A stretch of 64,000 nt of DNA from Lentzea atacamensis (GTDB lineage: Bacteria; Actinomycetota; Actinomycetes; Mycobacteriales; Pseudonocardiaceae). Made by a program: the position numbers and the translations under genes. The notes below the pieces were generated by a model. That model had not been told where the DNA came from. It was given only the letters and a program-made list of their open reading frames with translations, and searched no databases. Positions 32,476 through 41,911 of the stretch are shown piece by piece (the stretch's first letter is position 1; each line of letters starts with the position of its first letter). The stretch spans positions 124,001 through 188,000 of the forward strand of contig NZ_QLTT01000006.1 in NCBI RefSeq assembly GCF_003269295.1, in the 5' to 3' direction.

Positions 32476-32581
32476 TGGTGTGGCCCGGAAGGTTGCCGGG
32501 GGAATTCGCGGTCAGACGGGGCGGTGCCGCGAGGCGCCCTGCTGAGCGTGAATTACCTCGCCGACGTTCCGGGATGCGCCA

Positions 32582-33796
32582 CTAGTACGCCCGGACGCCC
32601 TTGCCGAGGACCGTGACGCCGCCCGCTGAAACGGTGTAGCGCTCACGGTCCATCGGCGCGTCCACGCCGATCAACGCCCCGTCCGGCACCACGACGTTCT
32701 TGTCCAGGATCGCCCGCCGGACAACAGCGCCCTTCCCGATCCGCACACCGGGCAGCAGCACCGACCCCTGCACGACCGATCCCACCTCGACAGTGACGTC
32801 CGAGGAGATCACCGACCCGTGGATCTTCCCGGAGATGATCGAACCGGGCCCGACCATCGAGTCCTCAGCGGACCCGCCGGCGATGAACTTGGCCGGCGGA
32901 AGCGGCGGCGTCGCGGTCCGGATCGGCCAGAGCTGGTTGTACAGGTTGAAAATCGGATTGACCGAGACCAGATCCATGTGTGCGTCGTAGTAGGCGTCGA
33001 TCGTCCCGACATCGCGCCAGTACCCGCGATCCCGGTCCGTGGCGCCGGGCACCTCGTTGTCCTGGAAGTCGTAAACGTGTGCTTTCCCGCGATCCACGAG
33101 CATCGGGATGATGTCGCCACCCATGTCGTGGTCCGAGTCGGGATTCAACGCATCCCCGCGCAGCGCGTCCAGCAGCGCTTCGGTGGTGAAGACGTAGTTG
33201 CCCATCGAAGCGAAAGTCACATCGGGATCGTCAGGCACGTGCGGTGGCTCGGACGGCTTCTCCAGGAACCGCGTGATCTTGCCGGAGGCATCCGTGTCGA
33301 TGCAGCCGAACGCCTTGGCCTCGGTCCGCGGCACCCGGATGCCGGCGACGGTCACCGCCGCGCCGGACTCGACGTGCTGCGAGATCATCTGACCGGGGTC
33401 CATCCGGTACACGTGGTCGGCACCGAAGATCACCACGTGGTCGGGCTTCTCGTCGTGGACGAGGTTCAGCGACTGGAAGATCGCGTCGGCGGAGCCCGTG
33501 TACCAGCGGGGACCCAGGCGTTGCTGGGCCGGCACAGGCGTCACGTACTGACCGAGCACATTGGACAGGCGCCACGTCGTCGAGATGTGGCGGTCCAGCG
33601 AGTGCGACTTGTACTGCGTCAGCACGCAGAGCTTCGCGAGCCCCGCGTTGACCAGGTTCGACAGCACGAAGTCGACCAGCCGGTAGTTGCCCCCGAAGGG
33701 CACAGCCGGTTTCGCGCGGTCGGCCGTCAGTGGCCACAGGCGCTTGCCTTCACCACCGGCAAGCACAATTCCGAGAACGTGCGGCTGCCCCTTCAC
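32582..33796 (-). CDS. glgC: Glucose-1-phosphate adenylyltransferase
   Basis: A 404-residue ADP-glucose pyrophosphorylase, which makes ADP-glucose from ATP and glucose-1-phosphate. N-terminal GGEGKRLWPLT, KPAVPFGGNYRLVDF, HVYRMDPGQM and SMGNYVF are all classical, followed by the left-handed beta-helix (SGKIHGSVISSDV). GTG start at 33796; divergent from glgM with 88 bp between. The pair supplies ADP-glucose for maltose-1-phosphate synthesis, then GlgE-type alpha-glucan or capsular glucan. Confidence 0.93.
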   Translation of the reverse strand: MKGQPHVLGIVLAGGEGKRLWPLTADRAKPAVPFGGNYRLVDFVLSNLVNAGLAKLCVLTQYKSHSLDRHISTTWRLSNVLGQYVTPVPAQQRLGPRWYTGSADAIFQSLNLVHDEKPDHVVIFGADHVYRMDPGQMISQHVESGAAVTVAGIRVPRTEAKAFGCIDTDASGKITRFLEKPSEPPHVPDDPDVTFASMGNYVFTTEALLDALRGDALNPDSDHDMGGDIIPMLVDRGKAHVYDFQDNEVPGATDRDRGYWRDVGTIDAYYDAHMDLVSVNPIFNLYNQLWPIRTATPPLPPAKFIAGGSAEDSMVGPGSIISGKIHGSVISSDVTVEVGSVVQGSVLLPGVRIGKGAVVRRAILDKNVVVPDGALIGVDAPMDRERYTVSAGGVTVLGKGVRAY

Positions 33797-33884
33797 GGTA
33801 TGTGACCCTATCTGTGCGATCGCGCTTCAACCAGACGCAAACTGGTTCGTCCCAACAAGTACCGCAGTGATCTACGGTGGGGGC

Positions 33885-35036
33885 GTGCGAGTTGCGCTCA
33901 TGACGCGGGAGTACCCGCCTGAGGTCTACGGTGGCGCTGGTGTGCACGTGGGATTCCTCGTGCCCCATCTTCGCGAACTGGTCGACGTCGACGTGCACTG
34001 CTTCGGTGCACCGAGATCGGACGCGACCGCTCACAATCCCCCGCACAGCCTGGAGCAGGCGAACGCGGCCCTCACGACCCTCGCGGTCGATCTTGAGATG
34101 GCCTCGGCGGTGTCCACGGCGAACCTCGTGCATTCGCACACCTGGTACGCCAACATGGGCGGTCACCTGGCCAAACTCCTGCACGGCATCCCGCACGTGG
34201 TGACGGCGCACTCGCTGGAGCCGCGCCGGCCGTGGAAGGCCGAGCAGCTCGGCGGCGGGTACCGGATCTCGTCGTGGGCGGAGCGGACCGCGTACGAACA
34301 CGCGGACGCGATCATCGCCGTGAGCGACGGCATGCGCGCGGACGTGCTCGACGCCTACCCCGCGCTGGATCCGGCCAAGGTGCACGTGGTCCGCAACGGG
34401 ATTGATTCCGCGGCCTACCGCCCGGTGACCGAGACGGACGCGCTCACCTCGCGCGGCATCGATCCCGAAAAACCGGTCGTGGCGTTCGTGGGACGGATCA
34501 CCCGGCAGAAAGGTGTCGGCCACCTCGTCGCCGCCGCGCACCACATCGACCCCGCCGCGCAGATCGTGCTGTGCGCGGGAGCGCCGGACACCCCGGAGAT
34601 CGCCGAGGAGACGAAACGGGCCGTGACGGAGCTCGCGGCGACGAGGGAAGGCGTCTTCTGGATCCAGCAGATGCTGCAGCCGGCCGAGGTGCGGCAGATC
34701 CTCAGCCACGCGACCGTCTTCGTGTGCCCGTCGGTCTACGAGCCGCTCGGCATCGTGAACCTGGAGGCGATGGCGTGCGGCACAGCCGTCGTCGCGAGTG
34801 ACGTCGGCGGCATCCCGGAGGTCGTCGCGCACGGCGAAACGGGGCTCCTGGTCCACTACGACGACCGCGATTTGTCGACATATCGACTTCAACTCGCCGA
34901 GTCGATCAACGAACTCCTCGCCGATCCCGGGCGCGCACGGCGTTTCGGTGCGGCCGGACGCAAGCGCGCTGAGCAGGAGTTCTCGTGGTCCGCCATGGCT
35001 GAGCAGACCGTGGAGGTCTACCGCAGTGTGATTTGA
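33885..35036 (+). CDS. glgM: GlgA/GlgM-type ADP-glucose glucosyltransferase (maltose-1-phosphate synthase)
   Basis: A 383-residue GT4-fold enzyme of the short actinobacterial glgA group (Rv1212c type). N-terminal MTREYPPEVYGGAGVHV (phosphate-binding GG loop), HSHTWYANMGG, VGRITRQKGV and the donor-binding PSVYEPLGIVNLEAMACGTAVVASDVGGIPEVV. Rv1212c was shown to be GlgM, joining ADP-glucose and glucose-1-phosphate into maltose-1-phosphate. GTG at 33885 was chosen: upstream codons lie in the glgC promoter. Older annotations call it glycogen synthase. Confidence 0.85.
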   Translation: MRVALMTREYPPEVYGGAGVHVGFLVPHLRELVDVDVHCFGAPRSDATAHNPPHSLEQANAALTTLAVDLEMASAVSTANLVHSHTWYANMGGHLAKLLHGIPHVVTAHSLEPRRPWKAEQLGGGYRISSWAERTAYEHADAIIAVSDGMRADVLDAYPALDPAKVHVVRNGIDSAAYRPVTETDALTSRGIDPEKPVVAFVGRITRQKGVGHLVAAAHHIDPAAQIVLCAGAPDTPEIAEETKRAVTELAATREGVFWIQQMLQPAEVRQILSHATVFVCPSVYEPLGIVNLEAMACGTAVVASDVGGIPEVVAHGETGLLVHYDDRDLSTYRLQLAESINELLADPGRARRFGAAGRKRAEQEFSWSAMAEQTVEVYRSVI

Positions 35037-35126
35037 GCCACACCCGACTGGGGCAACCCCAAAGTGTGAACGCCGCCTTTAACCAGTAGTGACCTGATGG
35101 TTTCAAATGGTGAGGGGCGCGAGACT

Positions 35127-36527
35127 GTGCGGTGTGCGGTGCTGGGTCTGACGGTCCTCCTCGCAGTGACTGGATGCGCCACAGCCGCCAAGCCACAACC
35201 GACGGCCGTGCAGCTCACCGTCGACGGCATGAAGCTCGCCGACGCCTCCGACCTGCAGGCACAGGCCGAGGCCCAGCTGGCGTACACGCTGGAGTACGGC
35301 TACGTGGCCCGGGCTGGCGCGGCGGCGGTCAGCTGCTGGTTCGCCAGGACCGGCCTCGAGTCCGAGGTGGACAAACGACTGTGGTGCGGACCGGTCCAGG
35401 TGCCGGGCACCGGTGCGTCCACCGACTGGGTGCCCGTGCCGTTGAAGAAAGTCACCAAGAACGGTGACGAGGTCCGCTACGAGGTGCAGTCGCCGCAGGT
35501 GCCGGAGAAGGGCCACCGCAGCACGCCGGACGGGAAGCTCGTCCGCACCGACGGCAAGGAGTTCGACCCGAAGAAGCAGCAGGACCTCACCGCCGGCCGC
35601 GACTTCCTCGCCGTGCTGCCCGACGACGGCAAGCGCTCCAACCCGGACCTCGGCCTTGGCAACGTTGACATCAAGCTGCGCGACGACCTGCTCGCCACCG
35701 CGATCAACGGGTGGGCGAACCCGGACATCTGGTACACGGCGGAAGGCACCCTGCGCGCCGAGCCCGGCTCGCGGCTGCGCGTGCTCAGGATGAAGGTCGA
35801 GAAGCCCTACGAGACGGACAGCGGCTTCCACCGCACCAACTGGCAGGGTTTCGCCCCGCAGCCGTCCGAGCTCGCGCTGGAGCTGCCGGGCAAGCGCCAG
35901 CCGCTGCCCGCCGACCGCCTCCCCGCCAACGGCTCGGTGTTCGTGGTCTACACGGTCCCCGACCCGCAGCAGGGCACCGAGACGCTCGCCCTCGGCTCGC
36001 TCGGCGCCAAGTCTCTGGAGCAGCGCGTCGAGCTCCCGTCCGGCAGACGCACCGACAACCCTCCGCACGTGCTGCAGCGCGCCGCCGCCCCCGGCCAGTT
36101 CCACGAGGCGACGCAGAAGATCCGCTTCGGCGACCGCGAGCTCGGCATGAAGGTCACCGGTGTCCGGCTCGGCCGGCAGCGCCCGATCAAGCTCGGCGAG
36201 AGCCAGTACGACGTGGCCACGATCTCCGCGCAGGACAAGGCGTTGCTGGAGGTGCGGCTCGAGGCCACCGGCAACCTGCCCGACACCGCGGGCGGCAGCA
36301 TGACCAAGGACCTGATCACCGTCAAGCTCCAGGACGGTTCCACCGCGCCACAGGTCGGCGCCCGCTACGACGGCGGCCCGCTGCCGTTCGCAATCGTGGT
36401 CGAGGTGCCCGCCGACACCCGCTCGGTCTCGGTCGGCGTGGAGACGGGCGAACCGGTGCTGCCGCGCGTGGGCAAGACCGCGGTCTCACCCGTCGACTCG
36501 CGCATCACCCTCGCCCTGGAGTTCTGA
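35127..36527 (+). CDS. Lipoprotein of unknown function
   Basis: A 466-residue exported lipoprotein. The signal peptide RCAVLGLTVLLAVTGC ends in a lipobox Cys at residue 17. The mature part is a long beta-rich domain without a catalytic signature; the C-terminal third has Ig-like repeats (VTGVRLGRQRPIKLG, SVGVETGEPVLPRV). GTG at 35127 is preferred because the signal begins there; ATG at 35097 is also in frame. The stop is at 36525-36527 and is directly followed by the 100-bp inverted-repeat element. The MFS reading frame runs antisense across its last 163 bp. Confidence 0.7.
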   Translation: MRCAVLGLTVLLAVTGCATAAKPQPTAVQLTVDGMKLADASDLQAQAEAQLAYTLEYGYVARAGAAAVSCWFARTGLESEVDKRLWCGPVQVPGTGASTDWVPVPLKKVTKNGDEVRYEVQSPQVPEKGHRSTPDGKLVRTDGKEFDPKKQQDLTAGRDFLAVLPDDGKRSNPDLGLGNVDIKLRDDLLATAINGWANPDIWYTAEGTLRAEPGSRLRVLRMKVEKPYETDSGFHRTNWQGFAPQPSELALELPGKRQPLPADRLPANGSVFVVYTVPDPQQGTETLALGSLGAKSLEQRVELPSGRRTDNPPHVLQRAAAPGQFHEATQKIRFGDRELGMKVTGVRLGRQRPIKLGESQYDVATISAQDKALLEVRLEATGNLPDTAGGSMTKDLITVKLQDGSTAPQVGARYDGGPLPFAIVVEVPADTRSVSVGVETGEPVLPRVGKTAVSPVDSRITLALEF

Positions 36528-37705
36528 ACTGGTGGTGTGTTCACGAACCCTCGTCGGTCCATTTCGTGTCCAGGAGGTGCCCCACTGGGCGCGAAACTGA
36601 CTGGCGAGGATTGTGAACACACCACCAGCATCGCGGCGAGCGCCAGCCAGCCGACGATCACCAGCACGAGCCCGCCCCAGCCCCACTCGCCGTACGCGGT
36701 GCTGCCGGACGTGCCCCCGACGCTGCTGCCGACGTAGAACCCGCACAGGTACAGCCCGGACGCGTGGCCGCGGGCGTGGGCGGGAGCCCGCGCGCCGACC
36801 CAGCTGCTCGCGATGGCGTGCGAGGCGAAGAAGCCGGCGGTGACGACGGCCAGCCCGAGCGGCACCCACAGCAGGCTCGCGACCGTGCCCACCGCCACCA
36901 CCCCGATGGTCATGAGCAGCACGCGTCCGCGTCCGAGCCGGTCGGCCAGCCTGCCCGCGAACGCCGCCGACGTGCTGCCGAACGCGTAGAAGAGGAAGAC
37001 CAGCGACTCCAGCCACGACGGGCCGGTCAGCTGGAAGCCCGCGACGTTGTAGAACGAGATGAACGCGCCGACCATCAGCACGGAGACCACGTACAGCGAG
37101 AGCAGCACCGGGTCCTTCAGCGCCGCCTTCATGCCGCGTGGCGCCCGCTTCGGCGCTACCCGGGCACGAGGCAGGAAGAAGACGACGACCAGCGCGGCCG
37201 CGAGCCCTACGACACCGCTGAGCAGGATGGATCCGCGCCAGCCCAGCCAGTCCGCGGTCGTGCCCGAGAGCAGGCGGCCGACCATGCCGCCCACGCTGTT
37301 GCCGGCGATCATGGCGCCCATCGCGGCGCCGAGCCTGCCCTTGTCGAGCTCGTCAGCGAGGTACGCCATCGACGCCGCGGGCACACCGGCCGCCGCGATG
37401 CCCTGCAGCACCCGCAGCACGAGGAAGACGTCGTAGTCCGGCGCGAACGGCAGCACCACGCCCAGCACACCCGCCAGCAGGACGCTGACCACGATCACCC
37501 GCCGGCGCCCCACCCGTTCCGACAGCATCGCCACCGGCACGACCACCACGGCCAGCGCCAGCGTCGCCGCGGACATCGCGAGCGACGCGCCACCCGGTCC
37601 GAGGCCGTACTCGGCGGCGATTTGCGGCAGCACCGGTTGCGGCGCGTACAGCAATGCGAAGCATGCGAGCCCCGATGCGGCGATGGACGCGGTCAACCTG
37701 TTCAC
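36365..37705 (-). CDS. MFS transporter with abnormal C-terminal read-through
   Basis: A 12-helix major facilitator superfamily exporter of the sugar/drug type. The N-terminal domain has LSERVGRRRVIV (motif A) and VLQGIAAAGVPAA; the second motif A is ADRLGRGRVLL. The true transporter ends near residue 359 (VIVGWLALAAML). After that the frame runs through a 100-bp inverted-repeat element and then antisense to the upstream lipoprotein gene, giving about 88 unrelated residues. GTG 37705 is used as start. It is divergent from the LysR gene, which probably controls it. Whether the tail affects function is unknown. Confidence 0.75.
   Translation of the reverse strand: MNRLTASIAASGLACFALLYAPQPVLPQIAAEYGLGPGGASLAMSAATLALAVVVVPVAMLSERVGRRRVIVVSVLLAGVLGVVLPFAPDYDVFLVLRVLQGIAAAGVPAASMAYLADELDKGRLGAAMGAMIAGNSVGGMVGRLLSGTTADWLGWRGSILLSGVVGLAAALVVVFFLPRARVAPKRAPRGMKAALKDPVLLSLYVVSVLMVGAFISFYNVAGFQLTGPSWLESLVFLFYAFGSTSAAFAGRLADRLGRGRVLLMTIGVVAVGTVASLLWVPLGLAVVTAGFFASHAIASSWVGARAPAHARGHASGLYLCGFYVGSSVGGTSGSTAYGEWGWGGLVLVIVGWLALAAMLVVCSQSSPVSFAPSGAPPGHEMDRRGFVNTPPVQNSRARVMRESTGETAVLPTRGSTGSPVSTPTETERVSAGTSTTIANGSGPPS
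36529..36628. mobile_element. 100-bp MITE-like element with perfect 16-bp terminal inverted repeats
   Basis: CTGGTGGTGTGTTCAC (36529-36544) is exactly complementary to 36613-36628; the inner 68 bp add further pairing (AACCCTCG with CGAGGATT). The left end starts one base after the lipoprotein stop; the right end lies in the last codons of the MFS gene. It has no stop in the MFS frame, so it extends that protein. It has no coding capacity, so it would be non-autonomous if mobile. No clear target-site duplication is seen. A bidirectional terminator is the alternative. Confidence 0.55.
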
Positions 37706-37757
37706 GCCTTCGACGCTAAGCCATACGTCCAATACGGAAATGCGGCAAAATCAATAC

Positions 37758-38660
37758 GTGGACGAATTGGATCTGGCCCCGAAGCTGGCAGTGCTGAAAG
37801 CGCTTGCCGCCGACGAGCACGTGACCCGTGCCGCAGAACGCGTCGGACTCCCCCAGCCGACGGTCAGCCGCTGGCTCGCGGAGCTCGGCGACCAGCTCGG
37901 CGCGCCGATCGTCGTCAGAACCGGGCGGCGCGTCCGGCTCACCCGCGCAGGGCGTCTGCTGGCGGAGGCCGCGACGAGATCACTCGCGGCGCTCGAACCC
38001 GGCCTGCGCGCGGTGGAGGAGGAGCTCGACCCGGAGAAGGGCCGGGTGGTGCTGGGCTTCCTGCACATGCTCGGCCGGTCCGTGGTGCCGGAGCTGGTCC
38101 GCGGGTTCCGCGCGGAGCACCCGCACGTCCGGTTCGGCCTGGTCCAGAACGCCCGCTACACGGTGGTGGAGAAGCTGCTGCAGGGCGAGATCGACCTCGC
38201 GCTGGTCGCCCCGCCGCCCGACGGCCCCGAGTTCTCCTCCGAGGTCCTGTTCGAGCAGGAACTGATCGTCGTCGTGCCGTCCACGCACCGCCTCGCCACC
38301 AGGAAGGCCGTGCGGCTCAAGGACCTGGCGGACGAGGAGCTCATCGTGCTGGAGCACGGCTACGGCCTCAGGCAGATCACCGACGACATGTTCGCGAAGG
38401 CCGGCTTCACGCCCAGGATCGCGTTCGAGAGCCAGGAGATCGAGACGGTCAGGGGCCTGGTCGCGGCGGGTCTCGGCGTCGCGCTCCTCACGCACGCCGA
38501 GACCACGCCGCCTGCCGGGCTGCGGGAACTGCCGCTGACCCCGCGGGCGGGCCGCGTCTTCGGGCTGGCCTGGCTGAAGGACCGCCCGTTGCCGCCCGCG
38601 GTACGCGCTTTCCGCGACCACGCCCTCAGCGGCTCACGAGGTCCAGCGCTGAGTCCCTGA
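37758..38660 (+). CDS. LysR family transcriptional regulator
   Basis: A 300-residue LTTR. The N-terminal HTH (LAADEHVTRAAERVGLPQPTVSRWLAELG) and the substrate-binding domain from about residue 90 (GRVVLGFLHMLGRSVVPELVRGF) are both intact. GTG at 37758 is used; ATG 37740 is an alternative. It is divergent from the MFS gene with about 50 bp between start codons, containing AATAC repeats that could hold an LTTR box. Likely activator of the neighbouring exporter. Its 3' end overlaps the convergent hydrolase gene by 27 bp. Confidence 0.87.
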   Translation: MDELDLAPKLAVLKALAADEHVTRAAERVGLPQPTVSRWLAELGDQLGAPIVVRTGRRVRLTRAGRLLAEAATRSLAALEPGLRAVEEELDPEKGRVVLGFLHMLGRSVVPELVRGFRAEHPHVRFGLVQNARYTVVEKLLQGEIDLALVAPPPDGPEFSSEVLFEQELIVVVPSTHRLATRKAVRLKDLADEELIVLEHGYGLRQITDDMFAKAGFTPRIAFESQEIETVRGLVAAGLGVALLTHAETTPPAGLRELPLTPRAGRVFGLAWLKDRPLPPAVRAFRDHALSGSRGPALSP

Positions 38661-40232
38661 CCACGTCCGCAGGTACGACTCGGCCCCGCCGAGCAGCTCC
38701 TGCACGAGCTGGTCACCACCGAGCCTGCGCACCTGCTCGACCCAGTCCGGCACGAGCCCGACGTGCGCGCCACCGTCGGTGTTGATGTCCCACACGCGCT
38801 CACCGGTGCGCTGCCGGTCGACGAGAGGCCCGTCCGGGAAGCTCCGGAACGGGTAGGTGACGCCGGTGCGCGGCGACGGGTGCGAGCCCACGCCGTTGTA
38901 GTCGGTGCCGAACCCGAGACCCACGCCGTACTTCTGGCGCAGCGCCGCGGTGGAGGCGGCCTGCGAGACGAACCCTTCGGCGTCGAACTCGTACGACGCG
39001 ACGAAACCGCCGAGCTGGTAGACCTTCTCGGTCCACTGCGCGTCCATCCAGCTGTGGCTCGACAGGATGCCGGGGTAGCGGGCCCGCGTCGCCAGGTCCA
39101 GCGTGCGAGACGCGGCCTTCACGCTCATGTGGTCGATCTCGATCATCATGTGCCGCTTCATCATGCCCTGCACGGCGTACTCGCCGAGCGACGTCAGCCC
39201 GCGCACGTTGCACCGCTTCGCCGGGTCGTACGCCGGTGCGACGGCGCTGGCCGGGATCAGCGCGTTCGCCGGGGCGACGCCGATCGGGTTGTCCTGCTGC
39301 GGGCCCGCGCACTTCTCGGTCTTCCACCACGTGCCCGTGCGGAGGAACTGCGCCGCGTTGATCACGCCGCCCTGCACACCGGAGTCGAACCGCACGCCGC
39401 ACAACGCGTTGTCGTACTTGTGGCACAGGAAGATGCTGCGGACACCGAGCGCGTGGACCTCGTCCAGCCCGCGGTCGATGGCGGCCTTGCTGCACAGCGG
39501 GAGGTCGAGCACCTGCCGGCAGCCGAAGAGCTCAGAGGTCTCGATGCCGAGCACGACGGCGAGCTTGCCCTGTTCGATCACGTCCCTGGCCTGCTCCGGC
39601 GAGGTGACGATGCGGAACCAGCCCTTGCCGGGCCCGCCGAACTGCTTGTCGACGAAGGCCTGGAGCTCGTACGTGCGCTGGGCCTGCAGCCGCACCGACG
39701 TCATCTCGTCGCACGAGCGGTCCTTGAACGGGTAGATCACGCACAGCTCGGCGTTGCTGGTCAGGTCGGTGACCAGCACGCGCTGCCCGCCGCGCCACGC
39801 CCGTTCCAGCCAGGCGTAGTAGTTCTGCTGGTGCGAGACGGTCTTGTAGGACGGCCAGTCCCTGAACGTCGGCCAGCCCACCGGGTCGTGCCCGTCGAAG
39901 TCCGACGTCACCAGCGCCTCGAAGATCGCGCCGAGCCCCGCGGGGTGGTGCTCGGGGCAGTCCTTCAACGCGTCGGCCGCCCCCTGCTCGGAGAACGGCT
40001 TGCCGCAGATCAGCCGACCGCCGAACGCCTCGTTGGTCATCAGGTGGTTGTGCGCGTCGACGAACCCGCGCACCCGGCCCTGGTCGTCAGTGCCCTTGAA
40101 CGGCTCCCCGGTCACGTTGATCTGCGAGTCCTGCGCGGGCCTCGCCACCGGCTCCCACCAGGGGCTGCTCGCCGAGGCAGGGGCTAAGGCGGCGACGAAC
40201 AGCGTCGCGGCGAGGACGAGTCGAAGGATCAC
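38634..40232 (-). CDS. Secreted amidohydrolase/peptidase M19-like protein
   Basis: A 532-residue exported protein with a cleavable signal (LVLAATLFVAALAPASASS). TIM-barrel metal-ligand motifs: FVDAHNHLMTN, a Glu in LGIETSELFG, MMIEIDHMS, GILSSHSWMD and GFGTDYNG. This arrangement is that of dipeptidase/amidohydrolase enzymes with a binuclear metal site. Eight or more Cys suggest extracellular disulfides. GTG at 40232 with GGAG seven bases upstream. Substrate unknown; peptides or acylated amines are likely. The gene is monocistronic. Confidence 0.78.
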   Translation of the reverse strand: MILRLVLAATLFVAALAPASASSPWWEPVARPAQDSQINVTGEPFKGTDDQGRVRGFVDAHNHLMTNEAFGGRLICGKPFSEQGAADALKDCPEHHPAGLGAIFEALVTSDFDGHDPVGWPTFRDWPSYKTVSHQQNYYAWLERAWRGGQRVLVTDLTSNAELCVIYPFKDRSCDEMTSVRLQAQRTYELQAFVDKQFGGPGKGWFRIVTSPEQARDVIEQGKLAVVLGIETSELFGCRQVLDLPLCSKAAIDRGLDEVHALGVRSIFLCHKYDNALCGVRFDSGVQGGVINAAQFLRTGTWWKTEKCAGPQQDNPIGVAPANALIPASAVAPAYDPAKRCNVRGLTSLGEYAVQGMMKRHMMIEIDHMSVKAASRTLDLATRARYPGILSSHSWMDAQWTEKVYQLGGFVASYEFDAEGFVSQAASTAALRQKYGVGLGFGTDYNGVGSHPSPRTGVTYPFRSFPDGPLVDRQRTGERVWDINTDGGAHVGLVPDWVEQVRRLGGDQLVQELLGGAESYLRTWSGTQRWTS

Positions 40233-40311
40233 GAGTAGCTCCAGGGGGCGTGAGGGAGACCACATCATGCCCCGGAACTGCCGCGTCTCATATGGTCTGA
40301 TCGTCGGTAAC

Positions 40312-41772
40312 TCAGTGCCGCGCGAACCTGTCGGCCAGCTCGACGAGCGTGCGCGCGCTGAAGCCCGTGGCGCCCGCGACGACCTCGTCGTAGACCTTCT
40401 CCGAACGGGCGGGGCCCGCGATGTCGAGGTGCGCCCACGGCACGTCACCCGCGAACTTCTGCAGGAACAGCGCCGCCGTGATGCCACCGGGGCCGGGCGG
40501 GCACTGCTTGTAGTCCGCGATCTCGCTGTTGACGGCCTCGACGTGCTCTTCCAGCAGCGGCATCCGCCACCACTTCTCCCCGGCCCGCTCACCCGCGTCG
40601 ATCACGTCCACGGCCAGCGAGTCGTCCGCGGTGAACACGGCACCCGTGCGCAGGCCGAGCGACACCTTCATCGCGCCGGTCAGCGTCGCCACGTCCACGA
40701 GCAGGTCCGGCTTGAGGTTCTTCACCGCGTACGCCATCGCGTCGGCCAGCACCATGCGGCCCTCGGCGTCGGTGTTCTGCACCTCGGTGGTCGCGCCGCC
40801 GTAGTGCCGCACGACGTCGCCCGGCCGGTACGACGAGCCGCTCACGTGGTTCTCCGCACACGGCACGAGCCCGGTGACCTTGATCGGCAGCTGCCTGCGG
40901 GCCACGGCCATCAGCGCGGAGATCACCGCGCCGCCGCCGGCCATGTCGGTGCGCATCAGGTGCATGCCGTCGGCGGGCTTCACCGAGATGCCGCCGGTGT
41001 CGAACGTGATGCCCTTGCCGACGAACACCAGGTGCGGAGCGTTGCTGCCGCCGCCGTCGTAGGTCAGCTCCAGGAACCGCGGCGGACGGGAGGAACCGCC
41101 ACCGACCGCGAGCACGCCGCCGAAGCCCTGCTGCCGCAGCCACTTCTCGTCGCGCACGACGGCGGACAGCCCGTCGACCTTCTCGGCGAGCTTGGCGGCG
41201 GTGGTCGCGAGCCAGCGCGGGTCCTTGACGTTGGACGGCGCGTTCGCGAGATCTCGGGCGAGCGAGGTGGCCGTGGCCAGCGCGTGGGCCTTCAGCGCGG
41301 CCGAGGTCAGCACCTCTTCGAAGCCGGTGTCGCCGGTGACGAGCCGCAGCGAACCGACGCGCTTCGGGGCGACCTCGCCGGTGACCTTGAAGCGGTAGCC
41401 GCCGAGCGCGGCGCCCAGCACGAACGCACGCACCTTCTCGGCGTCGAAGTCCGGGGTCAGCAGCACGTCGGTGGTCCTGGGGGCGTCCTCGCCGCTCAGC
41501 GCGCGAACCAGCGCCGCACCCGCCACGCGGTAGTCGCTGAGCGTGCCCGTGCCGACACCGAGCGTCCACGACTCGCCGTGGCGCACCGTCTCACCGGCCT
41601 TGCCGGTGAGATCGGACACGTCGATGCCGTCGCCACCCGGCCCCAGCGCCGGACCCGTGGCCGCGAGCACGACCGCAGGGACGTTGCGGCGCGAGGTGGT
41701 GGCCACCTCGACGTCCACGAGCTTGGTTGGCACTGACGGAACCGTCGACCCCACGACTGACCCTCTCCCCAT
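40312..41772 (-). CDS. pepA: Leucyl aminopeptidase (M17)
   Basis: A 486-residue cytosol aminopeptidase. The C-terminal catalytic domain carries VGKGITFDTGGISVKP (metal-binding Lys/Asp), MRTDMAGGGAV and the signature NTDAEGRMVLADA. It releases N-terminal amino acids, using two metal ions, in a hexameric complex. In bacteria related proteins also bind DNA. The start at 41772 is convincing from N-terminal domain length. It is preceded by an unusual hairpin (41912-41952). Confidence 0.92.
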   Translation of the reverse strand: MGRGSVVGSTVPSVPTKLVDVEVATTSRRNVPAVVLAATGPALGPGGDGIDVSDLTGKAGETVRHGESWTLGVGTGTLSDYRVAGAALVRALSGEDAPRTTDVLLTPDFDAEKVRAFVLGAALGGYRFKVTGEVAPKRVGSLRLVTGDTGFEEVLTSAALKAHALATATSLARDLANAPSNVKDPRWLATTAAKLAEKVDGLSAVVRDEKWLRQQGFGGVLAVGGGSSRPPRFLELTYDGGGSNAPHLVFVGKGITFDTGGISVKPADGMHLMRTDMAGGGAVISALMAVARRQLPIKVTGLVPCAENHVSGSSYRPGDVVRHYGGATTEVQNTDAEGRMVLADAMAYAVKNLKPDLLVDVATLTGAMKVSLGLRTGAVFTADDSLAVDVIDAGERAGEKWWRMPLLEEHVEAVNSEIADYKQCPPGPGGITAALFLQKFAGDVPWAHLDIAGPARSEKVYDEVVAGATGFSARTLVELADRFARH

Positions 41773-41911
41773 GAATTTGTGACCGCCAAGTTTCCCCCAG
41801 GTGCTGTGGCCGTCTGCTTTCGCCCCGTATTTCGACGTTCAGACGGGTGCGTCGAGGTGCCCTGCAGAGCGTCGGGCGCGGGCTGTCACAGCACCGCCGG
41901 AACGAAGCGAT

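Noticed and set aside
35048..35062. Terminator after glgM
   Set aside because: GGGG-CAA-CCCC is only four strong pairs and has no T-tract.
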